This document shows positions 13,549-14,975 of a DNA stretch of 14,975 nucleotides, piece after piece. Under the pieces are notes generated by a model. The model had not been told where the DNA came from. It made no database searches and was given only the letters and a program-made list of their open reading frames with translations. Position 1 is the first letter of the stretch. Each line of letters opens with the position of its first letter. A program made the translations under genes and the position numbers. The stretch comes from JACQHM01 sp964535215. Its GTDB lineage: Bacteria > Methylomirabilota > Methylomirabilia > Methylomirabilales > JACQHM01. Location: positions 1-14,975 of the forward strand of contig CAZHST010000062.1 of the NCBI GenBank assembly GCA_964535215.1, given 5' to 3'.

Positions 13549-13929
13549 ATGATGGAACAGCCCAGGATCCTGGTGGTTGATGATGAGCCAGAGGTCCGCG
13601 AGCTCCTCACGGATTTCCTGGAGGTCAGGGGGTATCAGGTGATGACCGCCGTGAGTGGGCCCGAAGCCCTGAAGGCGGTGGAGGAGGCTCGGCCCTCACT
13701 GATCCTCCTCGACGTGCGGATGCCGGGGATGGACGGCCTGGAGACCCTTCAGCGGATCCGGGCGATGGACCGGGCGGTCCGGATCGTCATGATCACGGCT
13801 GCCGGTGAGGAGGAAATCGGCAAGGAGGCCCTGAAAAGGGGAGCTTATGACTATGTGACCAAGCCTCTCGACCTTGGCTATCTTGAGCTGGCGATCCTGA
13901 CGGGGCTGGCTCGGGAGGAAGGTCCTTGA
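13549..13929 (+). CDS. Single-domain response regulator (CheY-like)
   Basis: A 126-residue receiver domain filling the whole protein. Acidic pocket D11/D12 (LVVDDE), phosphoacceptor D55 (LLDVRMPGMDG), switch threonine T83 (MITA) and lysine K105 (TKPLD) are all present. There is no output domain and no kinase in the window. The RMPGMDGLETL segment and YDYVTKPLDL ending resemble the receiver domains of NtrC-type regulators, but no AAA or helix-turn-helix part follows. No good ribosome site precedes ATG 13549 (or ATG 13552). It follows the PilZ-PAS-GAF gene by 59 bases and is one base from the ATPase gene, so the three look like one signalling operon. Confidence 0.9.
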   Translation: MMEQPRILVVDDEPEVRELLTDFLEVRGYQVMTAVSGPEALKAVEEARPSLILLDVRMPGMDGLETLQRIRAMDRAVRIVMITAAGEEEIGKEALKRGAYDYVTKPLDLGYLELAILTGLAREEGP

Positions 13930-13930
13930 C

Positions 13931-14734
13931 GTGTATGAGGCCTACTGGGGTCTAGACCGCATGCCCTTTCAAAATGTCCCCGATCCTACGTTTTTCTGTC
14001 CCCTCCCGGCTCACCAGGAGGTGGTGGAGAAGCTCCTCTACGTCGTCCAGCACGGCAAAGGGGCCGCGCTCCTCACCGGGGAGCTGGGGAGTGGGAAAAG
14101 CACGTTGAGCCGGGTGTTTCTCCTGAAGCTTGAGGAAGAGCGGTACGACATCGGTCTTGTGCTCAACCCCTCCTTCCCCAGGGAGGAGCTCCTCTACGAG
14201 ATCGCCGTCCAGCTCGGCGTCTCGCCCCCCTCCTCCGAGCGGGCTTCCCTCTTCCGGGCGTTGGCTGACCACCTCTTGACGAATGCCCGCGAGGGCAGGA
14301 CGACGGTCCTCATCCTGGATGAGGCCCAGACGATCACCGATCTTGAGGTCTTCACGGATCTCCGGATGCTCCTGAATTTTCAGCTCAACAACCGCCCGCT
14401 CCTCGCCCTGATCCTCATCGGCCTCCCGGAGCTGGTCGCCCTCCTTTCCCGGTTCCCCCCGCTTCATCACCGGATGGCCCTCCATCTTCAGCTCAGGCGG
14501 CTCTCCGAGGAGGAGACGGCCTTCTACATCGAGTTTCGGCTCAAGAAGGCCGGGGGGGCCAGGCGGATCTTCACCCCCGAGGCGATGAGGGTGATCCACC
14601 AGAACGCCGAGGGGCTTCCGTGGAGCATCAACAACGTGTGCGACCTCTGTCTCTTCGAGGGCTTCCGGAGAAAGGCGAAGGAGGTTGATGCCTCGCTGGT
14701 CAAGGCGGTCGTCGCCTCCGCGTCGGGAGGGTAG
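13931..14734 (+). CDS. ExeA/GspA/MshM-type AAA ATPase
   Basis: A 267-residue AAA ATPase. It opens with the family signature YEAYWGLDRMPFQNVPDPTFF, which is diagnostic of ExeA/GspA-like proteins. Walker A is G50-ELGSGKST58, Walker B is VLILDEAQ (126-133), a sensor-1-like LLNFQLNNRPLL follows, and R181 (HHRM) sits where an arginine finger is expected. Only the ATPase domain is present; GspA of type II secretion adds a membrane helix and a peptidoglycan-binding domain, which are absent here. Related proteins assist assembly of secretins and type IV/MSHA pili, and transposition (TniB/TnsC-like). The GTG start is one base after the receiver stop. With a PilZ protein upstream, a role in pilus or secretion assembly is more likely than transposition; this is inference. 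Confidence 0.9.
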   Translation: MYEAYWGLDRMPFQNVPDPTFFCPLPAHQEVVEKLLYVVQHGKGAALLTGELGSGKSTLSRVFLLKLEEERYDIGLVLNPSFPREELLYEIAVQLGVSPPSSERASLFRALADHLLTNAREGRTTVLILDEAQTITDLEVFTDLRMLLNFQLNNRPLLALILIGLPELVALLSRFPPLHHRMALHLQLRRLSEEETAFYIEFRLKKAGGARRIFTPEAMRVIHQNAEGLPWSINNVCDLCLFEGFRRKAKEVDASLVKAVVASASGG

Positions 14735-14735
14735 G

Positions 14736-14936
14736 ATGGAAGGCGGAAGACTTTATCCGCTGGGCATGATCAGGCCTTTTGAGCTTAAGGATCAGAGGGA
14801 GCTTGAAGCCTTCATCCGTCAGTACTTTCCCAGCGCCATCCCGGGGTTTGCCCTCCTGGAAGCCGACGCCTGGTGGGGGGAATGCCCGGTGGACCTCGTC
14901 GGCAGAGACCTGAACCGCCTGGGGAGGACGCGATGA
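14736..14936 (+). CDS. Short nuclease-like fragment, unknown
   Basis: A 66-residue protein from ATG 14736, with GGAGG at 14726-14730 and the ATPase stop just before it. The sequence has a helix (IRPFELKDQRELEAFIRQYF) followed by ALLEADAWWGECPVDLVGRD. That helix-Glu, strand, Asp order resembles the first half of a restriction-endonuclease-like domain (E42 and D53 as possible metal ligands), but the following ExK strand is missing and the chain ends NRLGRTR. It may be the surviving N-terminal piece of a longer gene or a small protein in its own right. Its stop overlaps the next ATG by four bases (ATGA), which argues for a translated gene. No family name can be given. Confidence 0.6.
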   Translation: MEGGRLYPLGMIRPFELKDQRELEAFIRQYFPSAIPGFALLEADAWWGECPVDLVGRDLNRLGRTR

Positions 14937-14975
14937 GGTTCAAAGACCTCGTGAAAGGCGGGGGTCGTCGGCCGG
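14933..14975 (+). CDS. Start of a gene cut by the window end
   Basis: ATG 14933 overlaps the previous stop (ATGA) and follows a GGGGAGGA site. Only 14 residues are visible (MRFKDLVKGGGRRP), too few to identify. Overlap indicates it belongs to the same operon as the ExeA-like ATPase; genes following exeA/gspA homologues often encode pilus or secretion partners, which would be worth testing in the adjoining sequence. Confidence 0.6.
   Translation, partial: MRFKDLVKGGGRRP

Noticed and set aside
1..14975. CRISPR arrays, tRNA or rRNA genes, riboswitches
   Set aside because: I saw no regularly spaced direct repeats, no cloverleaf with a TTCRA-type arm and no conserved riboswitch core in the intergenic stretches.

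Overview
The window is GC-rich bacterial DNA with tightly packed genes, strong purine-rich ribosome binding sites and frequent 1-4 nt overlaps. Twin-arginine (Tat) signals on both binding proteins, a tatA gene, an ExeA/GspA-type ATPase, receiver-only response regulators and sigma-54-like promoters point to a Gram-negative-type, probably uncultivated lineage. NC10/Methylomirabilota or Rokubacteria-like is my guess from style only; no marker gene is present.

Layout. (1) 1-1400: a minus-strand gene for a small secreted protein, then a long, sparsely coding stretch with two divergent sigma-54-like promoters and two tiny ORFs. (2) 1488-2341: a receiver-only response regulator translationally coupled to a cysteine-pair protein. 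(3) 2393-3495: tatA on the minus strand and a DUF457/YdjM-type membrane hydrolase on the plus strand. (4) 3563-11040: a seven-gene carbohydrate-type (CUT1) ABC importer cluster in the order binding protein, permease, permease, ATPase, permease, permease, binding protein. This is two full importers around one shared ATPase. (5) 11051-12211: a small minus-strand ORF and an 888-bp module bounded by 30-bp inverted repeats (28/30 matches) that holds a FimB/FimE-sized tyrosine recombinase. (6) 12263-14975: PilZ-PAS-GAF sensor, receiver protein, ExeA-like AAA ATPase, a short nuclease-like fragment and the start of another gene.

The most interesting observation is region 5. The inverted repeats flank the recombinase together with a sigma-54-like promoter (12147-12162) that lies just inside the right repeat and points out at the PilZ-PAS-GAF operon. 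Inverting the segment would turn that promoter away from the operon and towards the minus-strand ORF at 11260. The module therefore looks like a candidate self-encoded, fim-like promoter switch for a predicted c-di-GMP-responsive cluster. The alternative is a minimal tyrosine-recombinase mobile element carrying an outward promoter. Three near-consensus sigma-54 sites (plus a weaker fourth) stand in front of separate transcription units, so a local sigma-54 regulon is a second, independent observation.
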